This document shows positions 1 to 8,513 of a stretch of DNA of 21,775 bases, one piece after another. The notes under the pieces were generated by a model that saw only the letters and a program-made list of their open reading frames with translations, searched no databases and had not been told where the DNA came from. The position numbers and the translations under genes are program-made. Source of the DNA: JBBAFS01 sp041655255 (lineage in GTDB: Bacteria; Spirochaetota; Spirochaetia; Sphaerochaetales; Sphaerochaetaceae); assembly GCA_041655255.1 (NCBI GenBank), contig JBBAFS010000023.1, positions 1-21,775 of the forward strand, in the 5' to 3' direction. Each line of letters begins with the position of its first letter. Positions within the stretch are counted from its first letter, which is position 1.

Positions 1-1
1 G

Positions 2-2248
2 GTGAAAAAGGACTCTAAAGGAAAAAAAGATCAAGCGTTTAAGCGTACACCAAATATAGGGATTGGTAGTCCTATTATAAGAGGACCTAAGGATTTACCA
101 CCAGTACCTGGTCAAGGACAAACAGCCCAAGCACACGCAGAGTGGCGTAAGAAGAATCCTCCTCAAGCACAAAGGCCTACAGGCCAACAACCTCGCCAAG
201 CGGGTAACGTTGGTGGTCGAGGTCCTCGAACTGAGAGACCACAAGGCCAAAGACCACCTTATGGTGGCCTACAACGTCCTTCTCAACAAGGTAGACGTCC
301 AGGTGGATTTACTCCCCGACCGCAACGAGAGGGGGGAGCTCCTCCAGTTGATCCATTGGCACAACAACGAACTAGTAAAAAAGTATTTAGGAAACGGAAA
401 GATTACGTTCGTCCCGAGCGTGAGAGTGAGCGAGATTTCCACATTAAGAGAAAAGATGTTCACAAAGCAAATCCAGTTCCTAAGAAAATTGATATCATGG
501 AATTTATCACCGTCAGTGACCTTGCTAAGAAGATGAACCTCAAAGCGAGTGAAGTTATTGGCAAACTCCTTGAAATGGGGATGATGGTGACCATTAACCA
601 ACAAATTGATAGCGATGTTGCTACCCTTATTGCCCAAGAGTATGGCAGTGAGGTGAATTTAGTCTCCTTGTATGATGAGACACTCATAGCTACAGAGAAA
701 GATGTCGACGGTGACTTAGTTCCCCGTGCTCCTATTGTCACTATTATGGGACACGTTGACCACGGTAAAACTAAGTTACTCGATGCAATTCGTTCAACAA
801 ACGTTGTTGCTAAAGAGTTTGGTGGAATTACCCAACACATAGGTGCGTATAAAATATCACTAGATGAAAAAGGTGATATTGTCTTTTTAGATACACCTGG
901 CCACGCTGCTTTTACCCTGATGAGATCTCGTGGAGCACAAGTGACCGATATTGTCGTATTGGTCGTTGCAGCAAACGATGGAGTGATGCCTCAAACTATT
1001 GAAGCAATCGACCACGCTAAAGCTGCCAAAGTGCCTATCATTGTAGCGGTAAACAAAATTGATCTTCGTGATGCTAATGTCGATCGAGTCAAACAACAAC
1101 TCAGTGATTACGGTCTGATGCCCGAAGATTGGGGTGGACAAACACTCTATTGTGAAATTTCTGCCTTACAGAAATTAGGGATTGAAGAACTCCTTGATTC
1201 CATTTTGCTTCAAGCTGAGATGTTAGAACTCACTGCGAACCCAAATGTTCGAGCTGAAGGTAAAGTCCTAGAATCGAGAATTGACCAAGGTCGTGGTATT
1301 GTTGCCTCAATCATTATTGAACGAGGAACCCTACACCAAGGTGATAACTTTGTAGCTGGGATTTATCCAGGAAAAGTGAGAGCCATGGTTAACGACCAAG
1401 GCGAGAGAATTTTAGAAGCTGGACCTGCTACCCCTGTTGAAATTATTGGTCTTAGTGATGTCCCTGGGGCAGGGGATCCATTCCAGGTTACTGAAAATGA
1501 GCGACAAGCTCGCCAAGTCGGTATGAAGCGACAAGAATTAGAGCGTGTTGGTCAATCAAGAAGCGTCCAAAAAGTTACTCTTGATAACCTCTTTGATAAG
1601 ATGCACGACGGAACCATCCAAGAGTTTAACGTGATTATTAAAGGAGACGTACAAGGATCAGTTGAAGCAGTGCAAAACGCCCTTGAAAAACTCTCCAACC
1701 AAGAAATTAGACTCAACTGCTTACGAGCAAGTGCAGGGGCTATCATTGAAGATGATATCAACTTAGCGATTGCCTCAAATGCATTGGTATTAGGATTTAA
1801 CGTTCGACCAACACCACGAGCTCAACAACTCGCTGATGAAGAGAAAGTAGAGATTCGTCGTTACAATATTATCTACGATGCCGTTGATGATATTAAATTA
1901 GCGATGGAAGGGATGTTAACACCTGATCGTAAAGAGCAGATTATTGGACAAGTTGAAGTTCGTGAGACCTTTAAAGTTCCAAAAATCGGCCTAATTGCTG
2001 GTTGTTACGTTACCGAAGGAAAAGTGAAGAGAAATGCACATGTGAAAGTGTATCGTGATGATGTGAAGATTCATGAAGGAAAAATCTCTTCTCTCAGACG
2101 ATTTAAAGATGATGCTAAAGAAGTTGTTGCCGGCTTTGAGTGTGGAATTGGAATTGAACACTACCACGATTTACGGGCCAACGATATCTTAGAAGTCATC
2201 GAAATTATTGAGGTTGCTAAAAAGCTACAGTTCGATGAGCAGCAGTGA
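2..2248 (+). CDS. infB: Translation initiation factor IF-2 (5' end possibly cut)
   Basis: GTPase that delivers initiator fMet-tRNA to the 30S subunit and promotes subunit joining. In the 748 visible residues, 1-155 are a basic Gln/Pro/Gly/Arg-rich segment that is probably disordered. Residues 164-215 fit the IF2 N-terminal helical domain. The G domain follows, with G1 GHVDHGKT at 250-257, G2 GGITQHIGAY at 274-283, G3 DTPGH at 297-301, G4 NKID at 351-354 and G5 SAL at 387-389. The C-terminal half carries the usual beta-barrel and tRNA-binding parts. The reading frame is open from base 2, where a GTG could be the start. No ribosome binding site is visible because the window begins there, so the true start may lie upstream; IF-2 N-termini vary widely. 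The 3' end overlaps rbfA by 14 bases. Family assignment is certain; only the start is open. Confidence 0.96.
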   Translation: MKKDSKGKKDQAFKRTPNIGIGSPIIRGPKDLPPVPGQGQTAQAHAEWRKKNPPQAQRPTGQQPRQAGNVGGRGPRTERPQGQRPPYGGLQRPSQQGRRPGGFTPRPQREGGAPPVDPLAQQRTSKKVFRKRKDYVRPERESERDFHIKRKDVHKANPVPKKIDIMEFITVSDLAKKMNLKASEVIGKLLEMGMMVTINQQIDSDVATLIAQEYGSEVNLVSLYDETLIATEKDVDGDLVPRAPIVTIMGHVDHGKTKLLDAIRSTNVVAKEFGGITQHIGAYKISLDEKGDIVFLDTPGHAAFTLMRSRGAQVTDIVVLVVAANDGVMPQTIEAIDHAKAAKVPIIVAVNKIDLRDANVDRVKQQLSDYGLMPEDWGGQTLYCEISALQKLGIEELLDSILLQAEMLELTANPNVRAEGKVLESRIDQGRGIVASIIIERGTLHQGDNFVAGIYPGKVRAMVNDQGERILEAGPATPVEIIGLSDVPGAGDPFQVTENERQARQVGMKRQELERVGQSRSVQKVTLDNLFDKMHDGTIQEFNVIIKGDVQGSVEAVQNALEKLSNQEIRLNCLRASAGAIIEDDINLAIASNALVLGFNVRPTPRAQQLADEEKVEIRRYNIIYDAVDDIKLAMEGMLTPDRKEQIIGQVEVRETFKVPKIGLIAGCYVTEGKVKRNAHVKVYRDDVKIHEGKISSLRRFKDDAKEVVAGFECGIGIEHYHDLRANDILEVIEIIEVAKKLQFDEQQ

Positions 2249-2600
2249 TATAGTCCATAAAAGATTAGAACAGAGAATTCAAGAGATTGTGAGCACCATG
2301 ATTGTCACCGGTGACATCAAACATCACAATCTCAGTAGTTTTGTTTCAATAAAAGAGGTCTCTTTAAGTAAAGATAAAGCATATGCGACGTTGTGGGTCT
2401 CTTCCTTTGTGGAACATGAAGCCTTAGATGCCAGTGTTGAAGCTCTCAATAGTGCTGCCTCTTTTATCCAAAGAAGATTAGGTGTGTTGTTAAAGACTAA
2501 AAACACACCTAAACTCACCTTCAAAGCAGATACCTCTTTTGAAGAAGGACTGAAAGTGAGTCAACTTATCGACTCTTTAACTTATAGTGACGATGAATGA
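2235..2600 (+). CDS. rbfA: Ribosome-binding factor A
   Basis: Small KH-fold protein that binds the 30S subunit and helps late 16S rRNA maturation. The 121-residue product shows the family's C-terminal signature, with TPKLTFKAD followed by a SFEEGLKVSQLIDSL helix, close to the usual TPxLxFxxDxSxxxGxxI pattern. Length is normal for the family. I chose the ATG at 2235 (MSSSDIVHKRLEQRI) because RbfA usually begins just before this helix; an upstream in-frame start at 2208 would add nine unconserved residues inside infB. The gene overlaps infB by 14 bases and no clear Shine-Dalgarno is seen, so it may depend on translational coupling. The 3' end overlaps truB. infB-rbfA-truB is a widely conserved block. 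Confidence 0.93.
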   Translation: MSSSDIVHKRLEQRIQEIVSTMIVTGDIKHHNLSSFVSIKEVSLSKDKAYATLWVSSFVEHEALDASVEALNSAASFIQRRLGVLLKTKNTPKLTFKADTSFEEGLKVSQLIDSLTYSDDE

Positions 2601-3492
2601 ATCATCAATTCTCTTAATTGATAAACAACCAAGCTTCTCCTCCTTTTCCACCTTAAGTTATATCAAAAGAAGACTTGGGGTGAAAATTGGGCATGCTGGG
2701 ACATTAGACTCATTTGCCACAGGGTTACTCATTGGTCTTACTGGGTCGTTCACTAAATTAAACAATCTGTTTATGCATTTAGATAAACGCTACATTGCCA
2801 CCATAGAATTTGGTAAAGAGACAACAACCTTAGATCCTGAAGGGGAGGTGATTGCCACAGGAGCAATACCTACAAAAGAGTTAGTTGCCGATGTTATTGC
2901 CACTGAATTTCAAGGAGTGGTAGATCAAGTTCCTCCTGCTTACTCAGCTCTCCATATCCAAGGAGAACGGGCACATAAACGGATTCGTCGTGGGGAAGTC
3001 TTTGAGATGCCTACACGCCAAATTGAGTTATATAGTGTGGAATTGATATCTTGGGAACCTCCTTTTGCTACCATAAGTGTCCACTGCTCTAAAGGGACTT
3101 ATATCCGATCCTTAGCACGAGATATCGCTCATAGGTGTAATACCCACGGATATCTCACTCAATTAAGACGAACTGCTATTGGGCCGTATAAGGTTGAAGA
3201 CGCCCAAAGTGCTGAAGATCTTTTCTCTTTAGATCATTACATCACTACAAATTTGGAACTACTACAAAGAGTTCCACATATGGCCTTATACGTTGTAGAT
3301 GAACAATCTAAAGACTCTTTAAGCTATGGTCATCTTCCTACAAAAGATGGTATTGTCTCATCTATTGTGTCTGGAACAAACACACATGCACTTTTAGTCG
3401 ATCTAGACTCTGCTATATTGGCAGTGTGTACACTCGATGAAGAGGGACTACCAAAGAAGATCATCAGTGTTCCAGCAGCAAGGAGATCTTAA
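2593..3492 (+). CDS. truB: tRNA pseudouridine-55 synthase
   Basis: Isomerises U55 to pseudouridine in the T-arm of tRNAs. The 299-residue protein has the TruB catalytic motif GHAGTLDSFATGLL at about 33-46, with the presumed nucleophile Asp39. Other family blocks are KRYIATIEFGKETTTLDPEG, VPPAYSALHIQGERAHKRIRRGE and GTYIRSLARDI. The C-terminal 70 residues diverge, as is common. The ATG at 2593 overlaps the rbfA stop by 8 bases; a GTG two codons upstream (2587) is also possible. The last base of the TAA stop region forms a TAATG junction with ribF, so the two genes are probably translationally coupled. Identity is firm from the catalytic loop and the conserved infB-rbfA-truB order. Confidence 0.95.
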   Translation: MNESSILLIDKQPSFSSFSTLSYIKRRLGVKIGHAGTLDSFATGLLIGLTGSFTKLNNLFMHLDKRYIATIEFGKETTTLDPEGEVIATGAIPTKELVADVIATEFQGVVDQVPPAYSALHIQGERAHKRIRRGEVFEMPTRQIELYSVELISWEPPFATISVHCSKGTYIRSLARDIAHRCNTHGYLTQLRRTAIGPYKVEDAQSAEDLFSLDHYITTNLELLQRVPHMALYVVDEQSKDSLSYGHLPTKDGIVSSIVSGTNTHALLVDLDSAILAVCTLDEEGLPKKIISVPAARRS

Positions 3493-4316
3493 TGCATATG
3501 TATAACTTCGACTTGTTATATGAAACCGGTGAATTCTCGCAACAACAAGCAGCTATCTCAATAGGAGTGTATGATGGCATTCACCTGGGACATAAACTAG
3601 TCATAGATAAAACTATAGAGTGTGCTCAAAAGCAGAGCGACACAAAAAGCGTTGTGGTGACTTTTTCTCAAAATCCTAAAACGCTGTTGGGAAGAAATCC
3701 CTTTAATAAACCGTTGATGAGCGATCGACAGATGTATGAAGCCCTTTCAGCTTTAGGTGTCGATTGTGTGGTCATCATTGACTTTTCTCCCGATTTTAGT
3801 AAACTTACGGGGGAGGAGTTTATTGAGCGCTTGTGCTCAATGTTTAAGGTAAAAGCGATAGTTGTAGGTGAAAATTTTCGCTGTGGAGCTAAAGCTGATA
3901 CTGGTGTTGTTGAACTAAAACAGCACCTTAACAAACATGCAAAGGGTGCTACGTTACATGTTCCACCGATGTATACATTAGAAGATGGGACAATAAACAG
4001 TAGTACACTTGTGCGTAGTAGACTTACTCAAGGAGATGTATCGGAGCTTCCGATGCTTCTTGGCAGAAACTATTCGGTCGACTTGGGCCACATACCTTCC
4101 ATGAACACCGGACATTCTGCTGTATTTGCGATTGATGACATCGTACAACTTCTGCCGCCACCAGGGGTGTACGAAGGGTTGTTACTTACTAAGTCGAATG
4201 ATTCGCTTTCGGTGAAAGTGATTATTGATGAATCTTCGTTCGTTATTGAACTAGGAAGTAGTGCATCCAAAATCAATCGTTATGAATATGTAGAATTTGT
4301 AAAGGAGTTGACCTAA
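3492..4316 (+). CDS. ribF: RibF-type FAD synthetase with degenerate riboflavin kinase half
   Basis: The family makes FMN from riboflavin (C-terminal kinase) and FAD from FMN (N-terminal adenylyltransferase). The N-terminal half is intact: GVYDGIHLGH at 25-34 is the nucleotidyltransferase motif, VVVTFSQNPKTLL follows, and NSSTLVRSRLTQGDV at 169-183 matches the usual ISSTxIRxxLxxGDV. The C-terminal part, about 190-274, is shorter and unlike a normal riboflavin kinase. I see no GFPTAN-type motif and no GxRPTF block, although PPPGVYEGLL survives as a likely relic. Total length is 274 against about 310 in standard RibF. I infer FAD synthetase activity but doubt kinase activity. The start ATG overlaps the truB stop by one base, with AGGAG at 3481-3485; a second ATG at 3498 is possible. 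Lies between truB and rpsO, a common position. Confidence 0.85.
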   Translation: MHMYNFDLLYETGEFSQQQAAISIGVYDGIHLGHKLVIDKTIECAQKQSDTKSVVVTFSQNPKTLLGRNPFNKPLMSDRQMYEALSALGVDCVVIIDFSPDFSKLTGEEFIERLCSMFKVKAIVVGENFRCGAKADTGVVELKQHLNKHAKGATLHVPPMYTLEDGTINSSTLVRSRLTQGDVSELPMLLGRNYSVDLGHIPSMNTGHSAVFAIDDIVQLLPPPGVYEGLLLTKSNDSLSVKVIIDESSFVIELGSSASKINRYEYVEFVKELT

Positions 4317-4318
4317 AG

Positions 4319-4585
4319 ATGTTAACAAAAGAGATGAAATCTCAAATCATTGCCGAATATGGCGGTACAGAGAGTAACACCGGCAGTGCCGATGTTCAAA
4401 TTGCCCTTTTAACAGCCCGTATTAGAGACTTACAACAACACTTTGATAAGTTCCCTAAAGATCATGCTAGTAGAAGAGGTCTTCTTAAGTTGGTCGGTCA
4501 AAGAAGAAGATTACTCAAATATGTACGTAACCGTGATGTAAATCACTATCGTGAATTAATCCAGAAACTCAATCTGAGAAAATAG
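4319..4585 (+). CDS. rpsO: 30S ribosomal protein S15
   Basis: Primary 16S rRNA-binding protein of the small-subunit platform. The 88-residue length is exactly that of the family. Diagnostic blocks are NTGSADVQIALLTARI, DHASRRGLLKLVGQRRRLLKY and the C-terminal RNRDVNHYRELIQKLNLRK, which contain the RNA-binding helices. The ATG lies two bases after the ribF stop, and AAGGAG at about 4301-4306, inside the ribF end, is the likely ribosome binding site. pnp follows after a 106-base gap containing a strong hairpin, repeating the rpsO-pnp arrangement found across bacteria. Confidence 0.98.
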   Translation: MLTKEMKSQIIAEYGGTESNTGSADVQIALLTARIRDLQQHFDKFPKDHASRRGLLKLVGQRRRLLKYVRNRDVNHYRELIQKLNLRK

Positions 4586-4614
4586 TTGATTGATGTCGCT
4601 ATGAAATGAAGTTC

Positions 4615-4647
4615 AGCCTTAGAGCCAATTTTGTGGCACCTAGGGCT
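4615..4647 (+). terminator. rpsO-pnp intergenic hairpin, likely terminator or processing site
   Basis: An outer 8-pair stem (AGCCTTAG with CTAGGGCT, one G-U) and an inner 4-pair stem (GCCA with TGGC) are separated by a small 1x2 internal loop and capped by a six-base loop. A T-rich run, GTCTTTGTTT (4648-4657), follows, as expected for an intrinsic terminator or attenuator after rpsO. In enterobacteria the same gap carries both a terminator and an RNase III-cleaved stem that controls pnp, so a processing role is an alternative. Termination here would be partial unless pnp has its own promoter, which I could not identify. Confidence 0.6.
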
Positions 4648-4691
4648 GTCTTTGTTTATGTAAAGAAGAAAGAAAAAGAAGTAGGAAGAAC

Positions 4692-6791
4692 ATGAAATCA
4701 GTAACAATGAAACTCGGTGAGGGAGTATTAACTCTCGAAACCGGAAAAATGGCTAAACAAGCCAACGGTGCCATTTATGCCACCTATGAAGGGAGTGCTG
4801 TATTAGCTACAGCTTGTAGTGGATCTAAACCCGACAAACCACTCGATTACGTCCCTTTACAAGTCGAATACAATGAAAAATATTATGCAGCAGGAAAAAT
4901 TCCTGGTGGATTTTTAAAACGTGAGGGACGACCCAAAGATAAAGAGATCTTAGTCTCTCGTTTAATCGACCGACCAATGCGTCCATTATTTGATAAAGCC
5001 TTTGGTCGCGAGATACAAGTGGTTCCCACTGTCGTAAGCAGTGATATGATAAACCCACCCGATATGATTGCGATTATCGCCTCTAGTGCAGCTGTGACAA
5101 TTAGTGATATCCCATTTAATGGACCCATTGCTGCAGTACGAGTTGCATATATAGAGAATGAATTTGTCATTAACCCAACATTCCAACAAATCGAAGAAGC
5201 CGAATTAGAGATTGTGGTAGCTGGTACCAAAGATGGTATTACCATGGTTGAAGGTGGAGCAAAACAAGTTTCCGAAGAGTTGATGTTAGAGGCAATTGAA
5301 GCAGCTCAACCAATAATTGTTGAATTGTGTAATCTTCAACTTGAGTTACAAAAACTCGCTGGCTTAGAGAAACTCCCAATTGAAGTAGAAATAAAAGATC
5401 TCTCTTACTTAGATCCAGTTCGCTCTTTTGCCACTCCTTTCATGGAGAAAGCCTCTTTTGTAAAAGGGAAGATGGAGCGTCATGAAGCTTTAAGCGAAGT
5501 AAAAAAAGAGGTCTTTGAACATTTTCATGATCTTATTGAAGAACATGAAGCTACCGATGAAGTGAAAGCTTTGTTAGAAGATTTAGAGTATACCATCCTG
5601 AGAGACTCAATTTTACAAAAGGGAGTTCGTACTGATGGTCGTAAATCTACCGATGTTCGTTCGATCACCAGCGAGGTTGGATTACTTCCACGAGCTCACG
5701 GTAGTGCACTATTTACTCGTGGAGAGACTCAAAGTTTAGCAACCACTACCTTGGGGACAGCTAGTGATGAACAGATGTTTGACACCATCGATGGTGATAA
5801 ACACTTTTCAAACTTTATGCTCCATTACAACTTCCCCCCATTTAGTGTTGGGGAGACTGGTCGATTAGGGACAGGGAGACGAGAGATTGGTCACGGACAT
5901 TTAGCTCAAAGAGCTTTAGAGCCAGTGTTACCCTCTAAAACAGATTTCCCTTATACGATGCGTGTTGTAAGTGAAATTTTAGAATCAAATGGATCTTCAT
6001 CTATGGCAAGTGTCTGTGGTGGAAGCCTTTCACTGATGGATGCTGGAGTAGAGATCTTAAAACCAGTGGCAGGAATTGCTATGGGTCTTATCACCGAAGG
6101 GGCTGATTACAAAAACTATGTTATTCTTAGTGATATTCTTGGCGAAGAAGATCACCTAGGAGATATGGATTTTAAAGTAGCTGGAACCGAAGATGGTATT
6201 ACGGCCTTCCAGATGGATATTAAGATTGCTGGGGTCAGTCGCCAATTGATGGCTGAAGCGTTGGCTCAAGCGAAAGAGGGGAGAATGCACATTCTCAAAG
6301 AGATGAGTAAAACCATCTCTGAACCTAAAAAAGAGATTAGCCAATACGCTCCTAAGATTCTCACCTTCAAAGTAGAAGAGGATAAAATCGGAGCTATTAT
6401 CGGAACTGGTGGTAAAACCATTAAAGGTATTGCTGAAACTAGTGGTGCTGAGATCAATATTGAAAATGATGGTCTTATTACTATTTATGGGAAGAACGCC
6501 CAAAGTGCTGAAAAAGCATTAGACTTAGTAAAATCAATTGTTGAAGAGCCCGAAGTAGGGAGAATCTACCAAGGTACTGTAAAACGTATTATGGATTTTG
6601 GTGCATTTATTGAAATTCTCCCAGGAAAAGAGGGACTATGTCACATAAGTAAACTCTCTAAAAAGAGAGTCCAAAATGTGGGTGATGTGTTAGAGTTAAA
6701 CCAAGTTGTTCCAGTAAAACTTCTTGAGATTGACCGCATGGGTCGATTGAATCTCAGTTATGTCGATGCATTGGAGCAAGAGGAAGCCTAG
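4692..6791 (+). CDS. pnp: Polyribonucleotide nucleotidyltransferase (PNPase)
   Basis: Phosphorolytic 3'-to-5' exoribonuclease, normally a trimer and often part of the RNA degradosome. The order of parts in the 699 residues is standard: first RNase PH-like domain about 1-225, helical linker 240-300, and second RNase PH domain from GVRTDGRKSTDVRSI (311-325). That domain holds FFxSVGE-type and GSSSMASVCGGSLSLMDAGV blocks and the catalytic DHLGDMDFKVAG segment (Asp487 and Asp493). A KH domain follows at 553-613 (KIGAIIGTGGKTIKGI) and an S1 domain at 622-692. The start ATG is preceded by AGGA at 4683-4686. The leader between the rpsO hairpin and the start is A/G-rich. The stop lies one base before the dut ATG. 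No missing catalytic residues were noticed. Confidence 0.98.
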   Translation: MKSVTMKLGEGVLTLETGKMAKQANGAIYATYEGSAVLATACSGSKPDKPLDYVPLQVEYNEKYYAAGKIPGGFLKREGRPKDKEILVSRLIDRPMRPLFDKAFGREIQVVPTVVSSDMINPPDMIAIIASSAAVTISDIPFNGPIAAVRVAYIENEFVINPTFQQIEEAELEIVVAGTKDGITMVEGGAKQVSEELMLEAIEAAQPIIVELCNLQLELQKLAGLEKLPIEVEIKDLSYLDPVRSFATPFMEKASFVKGKMERHEALSEVKKEVFEHFHDLIEEHEATDEVKALLEDLEYTILRDSILQKGVRTDGRKSTDVRSITSEVGLLPRAHGSALFTRGETQSLATTTLGTASDEQMFDTIDGDKHFSNFMLHYNFPPFSVGETGRLGTGRREIGHGHLAQRALEPVLPSKTDFPYTMRVVSEILESNGSSSMASVCGGSLSLMDAGVEILKPVAGIAMGLITEGADYKNYVILSDILGEEDHLGDMDFKVAGTEDGITAFQMDIKIAGVSRQLMAEALAQAKEGRMHILKEMSKTISEPKKEISQYAPKILTFKVEEDKIGAIIGTGGKTIKGIAETSGAEINIENDGLITIYGKNAQSAEKALDLVKSIVEEPEVGRIYQGTVKRIMDFGAFIEILPGKEGLCHISKLSKKRVQNVGDVLELNQVVPVKLLEIDRMGRLNLSYVDALEQEEA

Positions 6792-6792
6792 T

Positions 6793-7239
6793 ATGAAGGT
6801 GCCTGTTGTCCGCTTTATTGTTGAAGATGGGGCCAAGTTGCCCCACTATGCAACACATGGGGCCTCTGGGGCTGATGTGTATGCCTACTTACCCGAAGGG
6901 AGTGTGACACTCCCTCCACTTGGAGGAAGAGCTCTGATTCCCACTGGACTCACCATTGAACTTCCTCAAGGGTATGAGGCACAAGTACGCCCACGCAGTG
7001 GCTTAGCGGCTAAACATGGCATTAGTGTTGTTAACTCCCCTGGTACTATCGATTGGGATTATCGTGGGGTGTTAACAATTATTCTTATTAACTACTCAGA
7101 ACAAGAATTTGTTGTTCGTCATACAGATCGAATTGCCCAACTTGTTATTAGTCCCGTTGTTCAAGCTGAATTTGAAGAGGCACAGCAGTTAAGTGAAACA
7201 CAAAGGGGAGAGCGGGGGTTTGGTTCAACAGGAGTGTAA
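6793..7239 (+). CDS. dut: Deoxyuridine 5'-triphosphate nucleotidohydrolase
   Basis: Hydrolyses dUTP to dUMP and pyrophosphate, keeping uracil out of DNA and supplying the thymidylate precursor. The 148-residue protein has all five trimeric dUTPase motifs: GASGADVYA, PRSGLAAKHGI, GTIDWDYRGVL with the catalytic Asp and the uracil-stacking Tyr, RIAQLVISPV, and the C-terminal P-loop-like RGERGFGSTGV. The motif 3 end is VL where many homologues have EI or EL; this is mild. I chose the ATG at 6793, preceded by AGGAAG at 6781-6786, over an upstream in-frame ATG at 6760 inside pnp that would add 11 unconserved residues. lptF begins three bases after the stop. Confidence 0.96.
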   Translation: MKVPVVRFIVEDGAKLPHYATHGASGADVYAYLPEGSVTLPPLGGRALIPTGLTIELPQGYEAQVRPRSGLAAKHGISVVNSPGTIDWDYRGVLTIILINYSEQEFVVRHTDRIAQLVISPVVQAEFEEAQQLSETQRGERGFGSTGV

Positions 7240-7241
7240 AG

Positions 7242-8513
7242 GTGAGAAATCTCCACTTACGATACACAACACTCCACCTCTATATCCTAAAACAATTTCT
7301 CGTCTCATTAGTTGTAGCATTCTCTTTTTTCTTTTTTATTTTCTTTGTAAACCAACTTCTCCTTTTAGCCCAAAAAGTTATGTTACGTAATGTGAATATT
7401 ACCCACGTCACCCAGTTGGTCATCTTAGCTACTCCTCAAATTCTTTTGTACTCAATTCCTTTTTCCACTCTCACTGCAAGTGCAATGGTTTTTGGAGATC
7501 TTGCTGAAAACAATGAGGTTGTAGCTCTACGATCAGGTGGGCTAAGTTTGTTTAATATGACATTGCCGGTGATATTATGTGCTGTTGTGTTAACAGTTGG
7601 GACCTTTGTGGTTGCAGATGTACTACTTCCGATGAGTAGTTACAAAATGAAAGCGTTATACTCTGAATTAATGCAAGATATTCCCACCCTCGATTTAGAC
7701 TCATACAGTGCACACACCTTCGGTGATATCACACTATTAACAGGTAAAGTTGAAAATGGCATTATTGAAGATGTTCTACTGATGGATAACAGTAAAGCTG
7801 ATCAAAATATGGTGGTCTCTGCCACTAAGGGATCTGTTGAATTAGTCGATTTACACTCATTTGTCTATCGTCTCACATTAGAAGATCCCTATTATTTGTC
7901 TACTGATCGACAAAAAGTCGATGAGTATACCTATGCTCAAGGATCATCGTTAACATACTATATTGATTTTACCCACCGAGTTGCATATATGAGTGATATC
8001 ACTCCATCTCAACTCTCAACAAGAGACTTATTGAGTAAAGTACACTCACAATTAGAATTATATCGACTCGATGAACAACATATTCAAGATAAACTACACT
8101 CGCATATAGAGAAAAGAGCTGCTCTTATTCGTGATATTAATCATCTGAATCAAAATACTATTGAAGAGTTAAACATTATAGACCAAGAGATTGCTCGTTT
8201 AAAAAAACAAAAACCAATGAACTTTTATATCCAATATTACCGTGCTGAATTACATAAAAAACTTGCTCTTTCGTTAAGTACCCTTATTTTAGTGTTTGTC
8301 AGCTTTCCCTTAGCTCTTATGAAAGTAAAACATGGAAAAGTATTTGGTTTTGCATTGAGTTTAGTGGTAGCTTCGATGTACTGGTTTAGCCTCTTTTTTG
8401 CACAAACAAAAATTTTAGATGTCTCTTGGCATCCGGGTATCTTAATGTGGGCACCTAACATGTTATTTGCTTTAATCTCTTTAGTTGTGCTTCAAAATAG
8501 TAGGCGCTTATGA
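7242..8513 (+). CDS. lptF: LptF/LptG-family permease, long form with coiled coil
   Basis: Member of the YjgP/YjgQ family, inner-membrane subunits of the LptB2FG exporter that extracts lipopolysaccharide (or, in LPS-less bacteria, a related amphiphile) toward the outer membrane. About six membrane segments are visible: 15-42, 58-82, 104-128, 340-360, 367-388 and 400-418. The region between segments 3 and 4 holds the periplasmic beta-rich domain and then, at about 258-325, a long charged heptad-like helix, probably a coiled coil. Length is 423 against about 350-370 for usual LptF. The start is GTG with GGAG at 7231-7234 inside the end of dut. The stop overlaps the next permease gene by four bases (ATGA), so the pair is coupled. 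Which is F and which is G is assigned by order only. Confidence 0.82.
   Translation: MRNLHLRYTTLHLYILKQFLVSLVVAFSFFFFIFFVNQLLLLAQKVMLRNVNITHVTQLVILATPQILLYSIPFSTLTASAMVFGDLAENNEVVALRSGGLSLFNMTLPVILCAVVLTVGTFVVADVLLPMSSYKMKALYSELMQDIPTLDLDSYSAHTFGDITLLTGKVENGIIEDVLLMDNSKADQNMVVSATKGSVELVDLHSFVYRLTLEDPYYLSTDRQKVDEYTYAQGSSLTYYIDFTHRVAYMSDITPSQLSTRDLLSKVHSQLELYRLDEQHIQDKLHSHIEKRAALIRDINHLNQNTIEELNIIDQEIARLKKQKPMNFYIQYYRAELHKKLALSLSTLILVFVSFPLALMKVKHGKVFGFALSLVVASMYWFSLFFAQTKILDVSWHPGILMWAPNMLFALISLVVLQNSRRL

Noticed and set aside
201..340. Repeated CAAGGCC-like words in the infB 5' region as a possible DNA repeat array
   Set aside because: The words follow from the Gln/Pro/Arg/Gly-rich coding sequence and are irregular in spacing.
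269..840. Two overlapping antisense frames within infB
   Set aside because: They mirror the codon structure of infB, have no family features and no promoter or ribosome binding site.
4825..5245. Antisense frames within pnp
   Set aside because: They are chance frames opposite a conserved gene, with no start signals and no recognisable product.
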